From contig JANJXV010000040.1 of the NCBI GenBank assembly GCA_024803745.1, positions 586,001 through 650,000 on the forward strand: a stretch of 64,000 nt of DNA. Direction: 5' to 3'. The translations under genes were made by a program, and so were the position numbers. The number at the start of each line of letters is the position of its first letter. Position 1 is the first letter of the stretch. The stretch comes from Megascapheus bottae. Lineage: Eukaryota; Chordata; Mammalia; Rodentia; Geomyidae. This document shows positions 31,736 to 45,510 of the stretch, piece after piece. The notes below the pieces were generated by a model. It was not told the DNA's origin. It saw only the letters and a program-made list of their open reading frames with translations, and ran no database searches.

Positions 31736-32300
31736 CCTCCTCCTTCTCCTCCTCCTCCTTCCTTTCCTCCTTCCCTCCTTCCTTCTATCCTTTCTTTCTC
31801 TCTCTCTCTCCTTCCTTCCTTTTTTTTTTAATACTCTCTTGGGGCTTGAACTCAGGACCTAGGTGTTGTCTTCTTACAACCTTCTTTTGCTCAAGGCTAC
31901 TGCTCTACCAATTGAGCCACAGAATCATTTCCAGCTTCTTCTTTGTCTTCTTCTTTTAATGCTGGTTGTCTGGAGATAAGAATCTTAATAATCTCAAGGA
32001 ATTTCCTTCCCTGGGCAGACTTTGAACCTTAATGTTCAGACCTCAGCCTGCCATGTAGCTGGGCTTAGAGCTAGAAGCCATCCATACCTAGCTTTTCTAC
32101 TGATTATTTTTTTCCCCCAGTCCTGGGACTTGAACTCAGGGCCTGAGCACTGTCCTTGCGCTTTCTCAAGGCTAGAGCTCTACTACTTGAGCCACAGCAC
32201 CACTTCTGGCTTTTTCTGTGTCTGTGGTACCTGGGAATCGAACCCAGGGCTTCATGCATGCTAGGCGAGCACTCTACCACTAGGCCACACTCCCGGCCCC
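31736..32300 (-). mobile_element. CT-rich tail, type B SINE, then type D SINE
   Basis: CTCC/CTTC run 31736-31822, type B 31838-32095, type D 32118-32300 with intact GGAATCGAACCCAGGGC. Confidence 0.82.
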
Positions 32301-32419
32301 TGCACTGGTTATTTTGAAGATGAGGTCTTCAAACTTTCTTCTCCAACTGGTTTCAAGTCTTCCGACTCGAGGCCTCAGCTTCTGGGTTACAGGAGTGAGT
32401 TATTAGATCCCGATTGAGG

Positions 32420-33450
32420 AATTATTATTATTATTATTATTATTGTTGTTGTTTTATGGTCATAGGGCTTGAACTCAGCACCTGGGGGCTGTCCTTGAGC
32501 TCTTTCACATAATTATATCAAGTCTACTACTTTGAGCCACTGCTCTACTTCTGGTTTTCTGGTGGTTCCTTGGAGATAAATCTCACAGAAGCTGGGTGTG
32601 GTGGCTCATTCCTATAATTCTAGCTACTCGGGAGGCTGTGATCTGAGGATCGAGGTTCAAAGCCAGCCTAGGCTCTAAAGTCCGTGAGACTCTTATCTCC
32701 AATGAACCACTAGAGAACCAGAAGTGGGGCTGTGGCTGAAGGGGTAGGGTGGTAGCCTTGAGCTGAAGAGCTCAGGGACAGCGCCCAGGCCCAGAGTTCA
32801 AGCCCCAGGACCTATAAAACAAACAACAACAAATCAGAGTCTCATGGACTTTCCTGCCAGAGCTACTTCAAACTTCAGTCCTCCGATGCCAGCCTCCTGA
32901 GTAGCTGGGATTACAGGCGTGAGCCACCAGCACCTGGAAGAACTTTCTTTTCCCCCTGGGGCTTGAACTCAGGGCCTGAGCACTGTCCCTGGGCTTTCCT
33001 CAAGGCTAGAGCCCTACCACTTGAGCCACAGCACCATTTTCAGCTTTTTTCTATGTATGTGGTACAGAGGAATTGAACCCAAGGCTACAGGCATGCTAGG
33101 CAAGCACGCTACCACTAGGCCAAACTCCCGGACCTGGAAGAACTTTAAAAAAAAAAATTAGATCATTTTGACTTGTCCCTTTCTTGTCTATATTATTATC
33201 ATCATCATTATTACTACTGTTATTAGCATTATTATTTTGTGTGTGACAGTCCTGGGGTTTGAACTCAGCCTGGGTGCTGTCCCTGAGTTTTTTGCCTAGC
33301 GTGCATGAAGCCCTGGGTTCGATTCCTCAGTATCCCATACACAGAATTGGAGCTGTGGCTCCAATGGTAGAGCATTGGGCTTGCACAAAAGAAACTCAAG
33401 GACAGTGCCCAGATCCTGAGTTCAAGTCCCAGGACAAAAAAACAAAAATT
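32420..33450. mobile_element. Dense SINE cluster
   Basis: ATT tail plus minus-strand fragment 32420-32590; the plus-strand type B reference copy; minus-strand remainder 32830-32940; minus-strand type D 32948-33138; minus-strand fragment 33245-33288; plus-strand type D 33289-33450. Confidence 0.8.
32592..32820 (+). mobile_element. Type B SINE (B1-like left part, tRNA-like right monomer), reference copy
   Basis: The left part reads GCTGGGTGTGGTGGCTCA ... GGAGGCTGTGATCTGAGG, the 7SL/B1 signature. The right part (from 32718) is the same tRNA-like monomer as in type D, starting CAGAAGTGGGGCTGTGGCTGA and ending GAGTTCAAGCCCCAGGACC. Confidence 0.9.
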
Positions 33451-33777
33451 AAGAGGAACACGTCATTTTGTATAAATAGTAAAGCATTTCCTTTTTCTCT
33501 TCCTTTTTTGGATAAACGCTTCGTTTACTGTTATTGTAGTGGTGATGCACAGAGGTGAAATTATCAGGAGTGAGATCATGCGTTCATTTTCCTCCCCACG
33601 GAGTCTTCTGTTCCCTGGCTCTCCCCCAGCCCCTCCCTCCCATCTCCGTCCACAAGTTCATGTGAGGTGAACCCCACACATCTGCCTTTTTCACCCCTTT
33701 TCTCTCCTCCCACCTTCCTGAAGATAGTCATAGGAAGCCATCGTCTATAAACCTTCCTTTTTCTGTTTTCGTTGTTG

Positions 33778-33990
33778 GTCCTGGGGCTTGAACTCAGGGC
33801 CTGGGCGCTGTCCCTGAGCTCTTCCGTTCAAGGCTGGTGCTCTACCACTTTGAGCCACAGTTTCACTTCCAGTTTTCTGGTGGTTCACTGGAGATGAGAA
33901 TCTCACGGACTTTCTTGCCCAGGCTGGCTTTGAACCATGATCCTCTTGAGGAGCTGGGATGACAGGGGTAAAGCTACCAGCACCCAGCTT
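33778..33990 (-). mobile_element. Type B SINE
   Basis: CTGGGGCTTGAACTCAGGGC to GATGACAGGGGTAAAGC; short deletion in the B1-like part. Confidence 0.83.
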
Positions 33991-34189
33991 GTGAAGCTGA
34001 ATTTTAGTTAGATTTATGTCTGCTGCTTATGATGAGTGCTGAGAAGTTATATTACATCGGTGTCATTGATTGATTGATTATTGATCGATCGCCAGTCCTG
34101 AGGCGTATTTAATTCATCACCTACTTACCTCTAGTCCAGCCTGCTGGCCTAACCCCCTTGCTGTGGAGATTCTTGAGCAAAAAGCACCA

Positions 34190-34425
34190 GAGCCAGGTGT
34201 CGTGGCTCACGCCTGTAATCCTAGGTACTCAGGAGGCTGAGATCTGAGGATCATGGTTCAAAGCCAGCCTGGGTAAGAAAGTCTGTGAGGGCTGGGAATT
34301 GGGCCTAGTGGTAGAGGGCTTGCTCAGCGGACATGAAAACCGCTCTGGCCTTGCGAAAGCCCAACGACAGTGCTCAGGTCCTGAGTTCAAGGCCCAGGAC
34401 TGGGGAGAGAGAGAGAGAGAGAGAG
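34190..34425 (+). mobile_element. Type B left part joined to a type D copy
   Basis: 34190-34290 B1-like, then 34291-34405 type D starting GGGCTGGGAATTGGGCC, with a (GA)n tail to 34425. Confidence 0.75.
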
Positions 34426-35130
34426 CGCCTCTGAGCCACTTATTTGGGTTCAAATGATAAGAGCATCAGCCTTTAGTGTAAAAGCTGAGGCCAGAGCATG
34501 AGGCCTTCAATTCAGACACCAGCTTGTTTATACGTGACCAGTGTTTATACTCTTGGATGCATTCATCTGTCCACAAAAGTCCCTTTGAAGTAAACGTTTT
34601 AGTTTTAGTAAAAGCCAGGAAGGGGCGGGGGTGGCGGGGAAAGGGAAAAAGACCAGCAGCTTGATTTTTGACAACCATCATTGCTTCTCCGGCCTGAAAC
34701 TTCTGCATTGTGTAGCCAGCGCCCCCTGCCGGAGGGCAGAGACCTTCACCCCAACACGGAGTCACTGCTGTCTGGGAAAGAACCAATGATTTCTGGCGAG
34801 GCAGGCTGGAAGGATTGCTTATTTAACCAAAGAAACAAAAGTTCTTCCCGTGTTCTTGACACTGTGCTAGATGGTAGGAGAATTCTCACACGAGCCTTGC
34901 CTTGGAAAGCCGTTGAGAAGGCCTGAAACAGGTTCAAATGCGTGCGAGCTGGAATCCTAGCTACTCTGGAGGTAGGGATAGGAAAGAACAGAGTTTAAGG
35001 TCTGAGCCCAGACAAAACCTCGCGAGATGGCCAGCCGAGCTGGGCAGGGTAGAAAGCTGGAATAGGAGGATTGCTGTCCAGGCTAGCTTGGACATAAATG
35101 TGATACCCTGGAAAAATAGCTGCAAAAAGA
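34426..35130. other. Mostly unique C3AR1-NECAP1 intergenic block
   Basis: Longest SINE-poor stretch in this intergenic region; holds the CTCF-like site. No gene seen; one weak B1-like trace near 34960-35100. Confidence 0.5.
34717..34732 (-). promoter_or_regulatory. CTCF-like site between C3AR1 and NECAP1
   Basis: CAGCGCCCCCTGCCGG matches the reverse complement of the CTCF core (AGGGGGCGC with flanking bases). It lies in a 600-base SINE-free stretch between divergent genes, where an insulator would be plausible. Motif-level evidence only. Confidence 0.45.
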
Positions 35131-35134
35131 AGCT

Positions 35135-35640
35135 GAGGGGCTGGGAGCGTAGCAGGCGTGACTTCCTGGGTTCGATTCCTCAGGATTACGTACACAGAAA
35201 AAGCCAGAAATGGTGCTGTAGCTCAAGTGGTAGAGCTCTAGCCTTCAGCAAAAGAAGTTCAGGGACACTGCCCAGGCCCCGAGTTTAAGCCAGGACTGGC
35301 AAAAAGGGGGTGGGGCAGCCGGGCATGGGGGCTCACGCCTGTCATCCTAGCTACTCAAGAGGCTGAGATCTGAGGATCGTGGTTCAGAGCCAGCAGGGGC
35401 AGTAAAGTCTGTGAGACTCTTATCTCCAATTCATCAGTAGAAAACAGGAAGGAGTAGGCGGTAGCCTTGAGCTGCAGAGCTCCAGTGCTATTGCCCAGGC
35501 CCAGAGTTCAAGCCCCATGATCCACTAAAAAGAAAAGAAAAGAAAAGGTGCTGCTGCTGAAGGTATGGTTTAAGTGGTAAAACCCCTGTCAGGAAAGCCC
35601 AAGGCCCTGAGTTCAAAGCCTAGTGCTGATTTAATAATAT
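35135..35640 (+). mobile_element. Three plus-strand SINE copies
   Basis: Type D 35135-35305, type B 35325-35535, right-monomer fragment 35550-35630. Confidence 0.8.
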
Positions 35641-36104
35641 ATTTATTTTCATATATATATGTCTATGTATATATGAAAAGCCATAGGCTGGGCTCAATGG
35701 TTAATGGACGATTATTGAGCAACAGCAAGGGGCACTGACTCTTAGGACTGGAGGTTGTGCCAGGGACTGGATTTGGAGGTAGGCATATACACAGGGCCTA
35801 CCAAGGAAGCAGAAAATAGAAAAATGGGTTATGGTGTCCTGGGGTCCCAGGGCCACAGTGGACTTCTCCCTGTGATGTGAGGGGCTGTGACCTCCTGGGG
35901 ATCAAGGGGTGTCACCTCAGACTGGAATGGTCTGTGTGCTGGCCAGGCATGAGTGAAGCTTGTTCTGGTGCCTTCCTTGAAGAAGCAGGCAGGACCCAGT
36001 CCTTCACATGTGGTTCCACGTTTCTCAAGAAGCCCAAGTTCAAACTCTAACTCAAGGCACAAACGAGAGCGTGGACTGGTTCAGCTGGAACAAACATGGA
36101 ACTG
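35641..36104. other. Unique stretch before the CA array
   Basis: TATATA-rich at 35640-35680, then unique. No gene recognised. Confidence 0.5.
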
Positions 36105-36249
36105 CCCAGCTGGGTGCTGAGCGGCTGGCTCAGCCAGGCAGGAGGCGGATGACCTGAGGATCTGGGTTCGAAACCAGCCTGGGTGGGGAAAGTCTACGTG
36201 ACTCTGATCTGCAATGAAGCAGCAAAAAGCTGGAAGTGGAGCTTCCACA

Positions 36250-39112
36250 AACACATACATACATAAAACATATACACATACAAAAACATACATACACCTA
36301 TACAGCCACACAAAATATATACACAGATGTACACATATACACACAGAAACACACATATGCACATACACAGAAACATACACACATATACATATAAAAATAC
36401 ACATATACACGTACACACAGACATCTATACACACAAAACACACATACACACACATCTACATACATAAACACACATGCACACATATGAACATGAAAACACA
36501 CTTCAACACAGACATCTGTACACATACACACACAAACATACACACATATACACAAACATATACACACATATACATATAAAACACACACATACACGTACAC
36601 ACAGACATCTATACACACAAAACACACATCTACACAAACACATACATGCATAAACACACATGCACACATATGAACATGAAAACACACTTCAACACAGACA
36701 TCTGTACACATACACACACAAACATACACACATATACACAAACATATACACACATATACATATAAAACACACACATACACGTACACACAGACATCTATAC
36801 ACACAAAACACACATCTACACAAACACATACATGCATAAACACACATGCACACATATGAACATGAAAACACACTTCAACACAGACATCTGTACACATACA
36901 CACACAAACATACACACATATACACAAACATATACACACATATACATATAAAACACACACATACACGTACACACAGACATCTATACACACAAAACACACA
37001 TCTACACAAACACATACATGCATAAACACACATGCACACATATGAACATGAAAACACACTTCAACACAGACATCTGTACACATACACACACAAACATACA
37101 CACATATACACAAACATATACACACATATACATATAAAACACACACATACACGTACACACAGACATCTATACACACAAAACACACATCTACACAAACACA
37201 TACATGCATAAACACACATGCACACATATGAACATGAAAACACACTTCAACACAGACATCTGTACACATACACACACAAACATACACACATATATACAAA
37301 CATATACACACATATACATATAAAACACACACATACACGTACACACAGACATCTATACACACAAAACACACATCTACACAAACACATACATGCATAAACA
37401 CACATGCACACATATGAACATGAAAACACACTTCAACACAGACATCTGTACACATACACACACAAACATACACACATATACACAAACATATACACACATA
37501 TACATATAAAATACACACATACACGTACACACAGACATCTATACACACAAAACACACATATACACACATCTACATACATAAACACACACTGCACACATAT
37601 GAACATGAAAACACACTTCAACACAGACATCTATACACATACACACACAAACATACACACATATACACAAACATATACACACATATACATATAAAACACA
37701 CACATACACGTACACACAGACATCTATACACACAAAACACACATCTACACACACATATACACACATAAACACACGTGCACACATATGAACATGAAAACAC
37801 ACTTCAACAGACATCTGTACACATACACACACAAACATACACACATACACACAAACATATACACACATATACATATAAAATACACACATACACGTACACA
37901 CAGACATCTATACACACAAAACACACATATACACACACATCTACACACATAAACACACATGCACACATATGAACATGAAAACACACTTCACACAGACATC
38001 TATACACATACACACACAAACATACACACACATACACAAACATATACACACATATACATATAAAATACACACATACACGTACACACAGACATCTATACAC
38101 ACAAAACACACATCTACACACACATCTACACACATAAACACACGTGCACACATATGAACATGAAAATACACTTCAACACAGACATCTATACACATACACA
38201 CACAAACATACACACATATACACAAACATATACACACATATACATATAAAACACACACATACACGTACACACAGACATCTATACACACAAAACACACATC
38301 TACACACACATATACACACATAAACACACGTGCACACATATGAACATGAAAACACACTTCAACAGACATCTGTACACATACACACACAAACATACACACA
38401 TACACACAAACATATACACACATATACATATAAAATACACACATACACGTACACACAGACATCTATACACACAAAACACACATATACACACACATCTACA
38501 CACATAAACACACATGCACACATATGAACATGAAAACACACTTCAACACAGACATCTATACACATACACACACAAACATACACACACATACACAAACATA
38601 TACACACATATACATATAAAACACACACATACACGTACACACAGACATCTATACACACAAAACACACATCTACACACACATCTACACACATAAACACACG
38701 TGCACACATATGAACATGAAAATACACTTCAACACAGACATCTATACACATACACACACAAACATACACACACATACACAAACATATACACACATATACA
38801 TATAAAACACACACATACACGTACACACAGACATCTATACACACAAAACACACATCTACACACACATCTACACACATAAACACACGTGCACACATATGAA
38901 CATGAAAATACACTTCAACACAGACATCTATACACATACACACACAAACATACACACATACACACACATCTACACACATAAACACACATGCACACATATG
39001 AACATGAAAACACACTTCAACACGTACATGTATACACATACACACACAAACATACACACATATACACACACATCTACACACACACGTGAAAACACACATC
39101 TACACCCACACA
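36250..39112. repeat. 2.9 kb CA-rich tandem array, 186-bp unit with 555-bp higher-order repeat
   Basis: Five consecutive 186-bp units (36503-37432) are almost identical. Further right the unit varies and a 555-bp composite of three subunits is duplicated: 37618-37984 and 38173-38539 match over about 367 bp, sharing the same small deletion (AACAGACA for AACACAGACA). The right end repeats shorter variants. It begins inside a plus-strand SINE (left part at 36105-36245) and ends 13 bases before the NECAP1 CpG island. Because 186 is a multiple of three, both strands give long open frames without coding meaning. Confidence 0.95.
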
Positions 39113-39124
39113 AGACTAAACCAG

Positions 39125-39459
39125 GGTCTTGGGCCCAGGTTGGTCCCCTTCCCATCCAGCCCCTGGGGGGAGCGACATGGCGCCGGCCATGGTGTCCCTG
39201 TGACCCCTTCCCCCGGAAGGACATCCCTGCCAATACCGAAGATGGCGCCCGGGCCGGCCTCGCCGCACTTCCCGCTTCCAAGATGGCGTCCCTCGGCTCC
39301 CCCGTCCGCCCGGGAGCCAGCGAGCGGAAGTGACGCGAGCGGACGCCGCCGGAACCCGCCCCGCCCACCCGCCGCGCGTGACGTCACCGACGCACGCCCC
39401 GCTCCGCCACGCCCCCTGCCGCCCCCAGCTCCTCCGGCGGCGCAGACGAGCGGAGCGCC
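39125..39459 (+). promoter_or_regulatory. NECAP1: NECAP1 CpG-island promoter and 5' UTR
   Basis: CpG-rich block directly before the NECAP1 start codon. It has two YY1-type AAGATGGCG sites (39239-39247 and 39280-39288), a full CRE TGACGTCA at 39379-39386 and ETS-type CGGAAG sites. YY1 plus CRE plus ETS is a standard housekeeping promoter set. The transcription start is probably between 39290 and 39440. Confidence 0.75.
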
Positions 39460-42400
39460 ATGGCCACCGAGTCCGAGTACGAGTCGGTGCTGTGCGTGAA
39501 GCCGGACGTCAGCGTCTACCGGATCCCTCCGCGGGCCTCCAACCGCGGCTACAGGTACCGCCCGGCCGCCGCGCGCCGCCCCGCCCGCCCGGCCCGGCCC
39601 CGGCCTGCCCGCCCACTCGCCCGGCAGGCGCCCCGAGCCCCGCGGGCCTGCGCGGGCCTCGAGCACGCGCACGCACACGCGCACGCGCGCACGCACACGC
39701 ACGGGTCCGCGCCCACCCCGCACGACCCCCACGTCCACACACGCGCGTCTCCCCAGCTGTCCCCACGCGCACACGTCCACGCACACGCGCACACACAACC
39801 GCCCCCCATTCATACACACACCCGTGCACACACCGGCGTGCACACCTCCACGCGGTGTCAAACACACTCACGCAGTGCACTCACAACCACTCACGTCCAT
39901 GCACGGGACACGTGTGCACACACACACACAGACACAGAACACACTCGCAGGCACAGCTCTCCACGTTCGTGCATGCCTGTGCACGCTCATGCAATGCACA
40001 CACAGACATTCACAACCCCACATACACACGTACATACAGTTCATAATCCACACTTGATAACACTCTACACACATACACTTCATAGTGCACACACACTTCA
40101 TAATACACTGCATAATACACACTTCACACACACACTACATACATATAGTTCATAATACACGCTACACACATAAACTACATACATGCAGTTCATAATATAG
40201 ACTACACACGTGCATACAGTTCATAATACACATGCTCCATACATACACTACATACAGTTCATAATACACATGCTTCATACACTGTATACATACATGCAGT
40301 TCATAATCCACACACACTTCATACATACTCACACACACAAATATACCCTACACGGTTGCACAGTCGTGCACGAGCACACACACCAGACACATTCTCAGTA
40401 CCTCATGCACACTTGTATTTCTTGTGTGGTTGGCAATTGTTTGATCCAACTTAATCTTTCTTTTCTCTCTCTCTTTTTTTTTTTTTTTCCTTCTCTTTTT
40501 GCCAGTCCTGGGCCTTGAGCTCAGGGTTTGGACTCTGTCCCTGAGCTTCCTTTGCTCAAGGCTAGCGCTCTACCAGTTGAGTCACAGCTCCACTTTAGGC
40601 ATTTTCTGTGTATGTGGTACCCAGGAATCAAACCCAGGGCTTCGTGCATGCTATCAAAACCACATTCCCAGTGGCAGTCTCTCTTAATCAGTCAGGGGGC
40701 TTGAACTGGGGGCCTGGGTGCTGTCCCTGAGCTCTTTTGCTCAAAGCGAATGCTCTACCATCATTTTCTGGTGGTTCTTGGGAGATAAGAATCTCATGTT
40801 ATTTTTCTGCTAGGGCTGGCTTTGAACCTTGATTCTTAGATCTCAATCTCTTTGAGTTGCTAGGATTACAGGTGTGAGCCACCTGTGTCCGGTTTCTGAT
40901 TTAATCTCTTACACACTGTTGTCAGTCTCATCCATGTTCAGTTTTTTTTTTTTGTATATTTCTTTTGCCAGAGGGCAAAGATTATAGTCATGTTTTCCAA
41001 TGTTTATCTGTGATGTTTATTTATGTATTTTTTTTTTTGACAGTCAACTCTGGGCCTGGACATTGGCCTGAGATTTCTTTGGCTCAAAGCTAGGGCTCTA
41101 CCACTCAAGTGACAGCACTACTTCTGGCTGACTTTTTCTGTGTATTGGCGGTGAGGAATCGAACTCAGGACTTTGTGCATGCTAGGCAAGCACTCTACCA
41201 CTAGGCCACATTCCCAGCCCTTGTGGTGTTTGCTTTCATCATCTTTTCTTTCCTGAATACCATATATACATACATATATATATATATATATATATTATAT
41301 TATAGCCTTGGGCCTTGAACTCTGAGCTTAGAAGCTGTCTCTGAGCTTTTGTGCTCAAGGCTAGCTCTCTACCACTTGAGCTGTAGCTCCACTTCTGGTT
41401 GGTTTTTTTTTTTTTTGGTAGCTAATTGGAGATAAGATTGTGTGGGAAGAGACACTGGTGGCTCAGGCCTGTAATCTTAGCTACTCAGGTGGCTGAGATC
41501 GAAGGATCGTGTTTCCAAGCCAACTCTTTATCTTCCAGGAAACTCTTAATCTTCCATGAGTCACCAGAAAACCAGAAGTGGAACCATGGCCCAAAGTAAT
41601 AGAGCGCCAGCCTTGAACCCCCAGGCCCTGAGTTTAAGCTCTAGGATTGACCAAAAAAAACAAAACAAAACAAAAAGGAGCCCAGGCCTAGAACATAATA
41701 CATACTTAGATCCTAGATAAATGTTACTTTGTACATGCTTAGTGATCATTGCCACTCCAACTACTTAGTAAATGCTTGACAAATGTTCACTTTGTAGACA
41801 TGGAAGGATTTTTGACCCCTCCCTCCCACCTTCCCTGCTGGAGAGGGAAGCCAGCGTGCATGTGCCAGACCAAGTGCTCTGCCCCTGACCCCCACTGTTC
41901 CTTTTGTCTGCACATCCTTCCTTCCCCCCAGAACGGCTGTGCCTGCTGAGTGCGTTGTGTTCTCTGGGCTGTCCTTGGAGGACACGCAGGCCTTCCGCGG
42001 AGTCAGTCATGACACCAAAGGCCACAGACGCCTGACTCACCCAGACTCGCCTGACTCACCCAGACGGCTGCCTGCACACTGTCACTCAGTAGACCTTTGA
42101 ACTCCACAGGGGACAGGGGACATTTAGGGTCACGTAAACTTTGGAAATGAGTAGAAAATGATTTCCCAACCCATAAGGCATTAAAAAAAAAAATGTTCCT
42201 ACTTTTCTTCCCTTAGCTAATTAATATTGCACTTGGTAGTGTCTCTTTTTATTTATTCTTTTTTTTTGGGGGGGGGGTGAGGTCCTGGGACATGAGTTCA
42301 AGCTCACTGGCACACACACAAAAGATTCACCCATCCACTCATCCATGAATTCCCCTACCCATCTGTCCTTCTGTTCATCCACCTACCCATCCATCCATTC

Positions 42401-45058
42401 CCCCATCCATCTGGTCCATCTACTCATCCATCCACCCATCCACCCACCCACCCACCCACCCACCCATCCATCCATCCATCCACCCACCCACCCACCCACT
42501 CACTCACCCATCCATCCATCCATCCATCCACCCACCCATCCACCCACCCATCCATGCATCCATCCATCCATCCATCCATCCACCCACCCACCCACCCATC
42601 CATCCATCCACCCATCCATCCATCCCATCCATCCACCCACACATCCACCCACACATCTATCCATCCCATCCCTCCATCCATCCACCCACCCAGCCAACAA
42701 CCAGCACACACACACACACACACACACGCATATACATCCACATCCACCATCCAGTCTGTCTGTATCTGAATCTGTGTATGTGTCTTTTATCCCCCACCCC
42801 CATGACTCACATAGTCGTCAGCAGCCATCCTGGCTGAGTCCCCCCGCCCCCCCCCCCCCCCCCGCCCCCCTTGTTCCCTGTTCTTTTTTCCACACAGCCA
42901 GTAATCCTTTTAGCCTGGGAAGGAGCTGGCAGGCGTGGGCCCAGATCCAGGGCGGGGGCTTGTTTTGTTGAGTGAGTGCTGGAGTTCCGTGGATGCCCTC
43001 GAGTCCCCGCGTGAAGGCTGGTCACCCGAGTACTTTGTCCACCTCTCCTGGTCTCTAACCCCGCTCTGAGCGCATTGGCCCCTTGCTGTACCCCGGCATT
43101 CCCCTCCAGCCCCCCTGCATGTGGCTGTCCACATGCCCGACCTGTGCTTGCTCTTTTGTTGTTTTTTTTTGGCGGTCCTGAGGCTTGAGCTCAGGGCCTG
43201 GGCACTGTCCTTGGCCACTTTTGCTCCAGGTTAGAGCTCTGCCACCTGAGCCACATGCCACTTCCGGATTTTTCTGTGTATGTGGCACTGAGGAATTGAA
43301 CCCAGGGCACTAGGGCCAGCCCTCCACTCTGTCCCCATTTCCCTGAACACCTCCTTGAACTTTCCAGCTTCTTCCCTTCTCTCTGGCCTCAGAACCTTCC
43401 TTGCGCACCCCTCCTTCCCCCTCTCCTTTAGTTTACGTCTCTCTCAGATGCTGATTACGCTGTGTATTGTGTTTCCTTCTTGGGATCTGCCCTCTGTCTG
43501 AAGCTGCAAGTCTTGTAGTTGGGAATAGCCCTGTCCCCGCGGAAGCACTGGACAGGATGGGGCCCAGCGTGCGTAGTGACGCATGTAGTTACACAGGACG
43601 GCTTTGGGTACCCGGATGTTCACTTACTGGGTGGGCTCTGTTGTTACCTGCAATTGATCAGTGCTAGGTTTGAACTCAGAACCTTGCCGTTTGTCAGGCA
43701 AGTGACTTTTCACCTTAGCTGTCCTCTGAGCCCTAACTTTTAAATTAAATTTTGTATCCTTTTTTTTTTTGCCAGTCCTGGGGCTTGAACTCAGGGCCTG
43801 AGCACTGCCCTTGGGTTTTTTCAAGGCTAGAGCTCTTCCACTTGAGCCACAGCCCCACTTCCAGTTTTTTCTATGTATGTAATACTGAGGAATCAACCCC
43901 AGGGCTTCATGCATGCTAGGCGAGCACTGTACCACTAGGCCACACACCCGGCCCTAAATTTATTTCGTTTTTTAATTCTTTTGAGTGAGGGTCTCAGTGT
44001 GTAGTTCAGGCTGGCCTGGAGATGGCTTTTCCTGTGCCAGATGCCCTGGACTGCATGGATTACAGACATATGCTACCATGCCTGGCTTTCCATTTTTTAA
44101 ATTTCTATATGTGAATGTGCACGCCGGTGCTGGAGGTGATACCAAACCCCAAGAAGTTTTATTTTTTATTGATTTTATGTGCACTTTGACCTTTTTAAAA
44201 AATACTTATTAGACAGAAATTGTCTACCCGTCCTATTCCTTTGGTCTGCATTGGCGCTCTGTAACCCTGAGCCCTGTCGGCAAGCACACCGCTGTTGAGT
44301 AGGTGCAACATTCAAGTCAGTCAACCCAGGCCAGGGAAGCAGGCGTGGCCGCTGGTGGTGGGTAGGGATTCGTCTGAGGCTTCCCATTTCCTGTCCTAGG
44401 GCGTCTGACTGGAAGTTAGACCAGCCCGATTGGACTGGCCGGCTCCGAATCACCTCAAAAGGGAAGATTGCTTATATCAAACTGGAAGATAAAGTTTCAG
44501 GTAAAGTTCAGGCGGCCCTCTGATGCTTCAAGGATTTTGGTTTTTGTTTTTAATTTTTATATATATATATATATTTTGTTTTTTTTTGTTTTTGTTATTC
44601 CTGGGGTTTTGAACTCAGGGCCTTCCTAGGCAGGTACTCCACCACTCGAGCCACACCCCCCGCCCTCCTTGCCTTCATTCTTTTTTCTTTTTCTTTTTTT
44701 TTCGCTTTTTGGATAGACTCTCGAGGTGTTTGCCTGGGGTTGCCCTTGTGATCCTCCTGCTTCTGCCTCGGTTGTGGCTGGGAGCCACAGACGCAGTCAG
44801 GTCTTCCTGCCACATTGCTCAGGTTGTCTTCTTTTTTTTTTTTATTTTTCTGACCTGCCAGGTGAGCTGTTTGCGCAGGCGCCCGTGGAGCAGTACCCTG
44901 GCATCGCCGTGGAGACGGTGGCGGATTCCAGCCGCTACTTCGTCCTCAGGATCCAGGATGGCACAGGTGAGGTGGCTGGGCCTGGAGGCAGGCAGGCAGG
45001 CAGGTCCCCCCTGTGCAGCAGGTGTCATCACCTACTGCTTGCTCTGGCGTCTGGGGAG

Positions 45059-45105
<47 letters not shown>

Positions 45106-45138
45106 TGGGGGGGCTGGAGGCAGGCAGGCAGGTCCCCG

Positions 45139-45183
<45 letters not shown>

Positions 45184-45219
45184 TGGGGGGCTGGAGGCAG
45201 GCAGGCAGGCAGGTCCCCG

Positions 45220-45270
<51 letters not shown>

Positions 45271-45310
45271 TGGGGGGGGGGCTGGAGGCAGGCAGGCAGG
45301 CAGGTCCCCG

Positions 45311-45369
<59 letters not shown>

Positions 45370-45455
45370 TGGGGGGGGGGCTGGAGGCAGGCAGGCAGGT
45401 CCCCGCCTGTGTGTGTGTGTGTGGTGGGGGGGCTGGAGGCAGGCAGGCAGGTCCC

Positions 45456-45510
<55 letters not shown>

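Noticed and set aside
36298..37569. Open frame of 423 codons rich in Cys, Val and Tyr
   Set aside because: It is the minus strand of a CA-rich array with a 186-bp unit; absence of stops follows from composition and a unit length divisible by three.
42345..42971. 208-codon His-Pro-Thr frame
   Set aside because: Translation of the CCAT/CCAC array.
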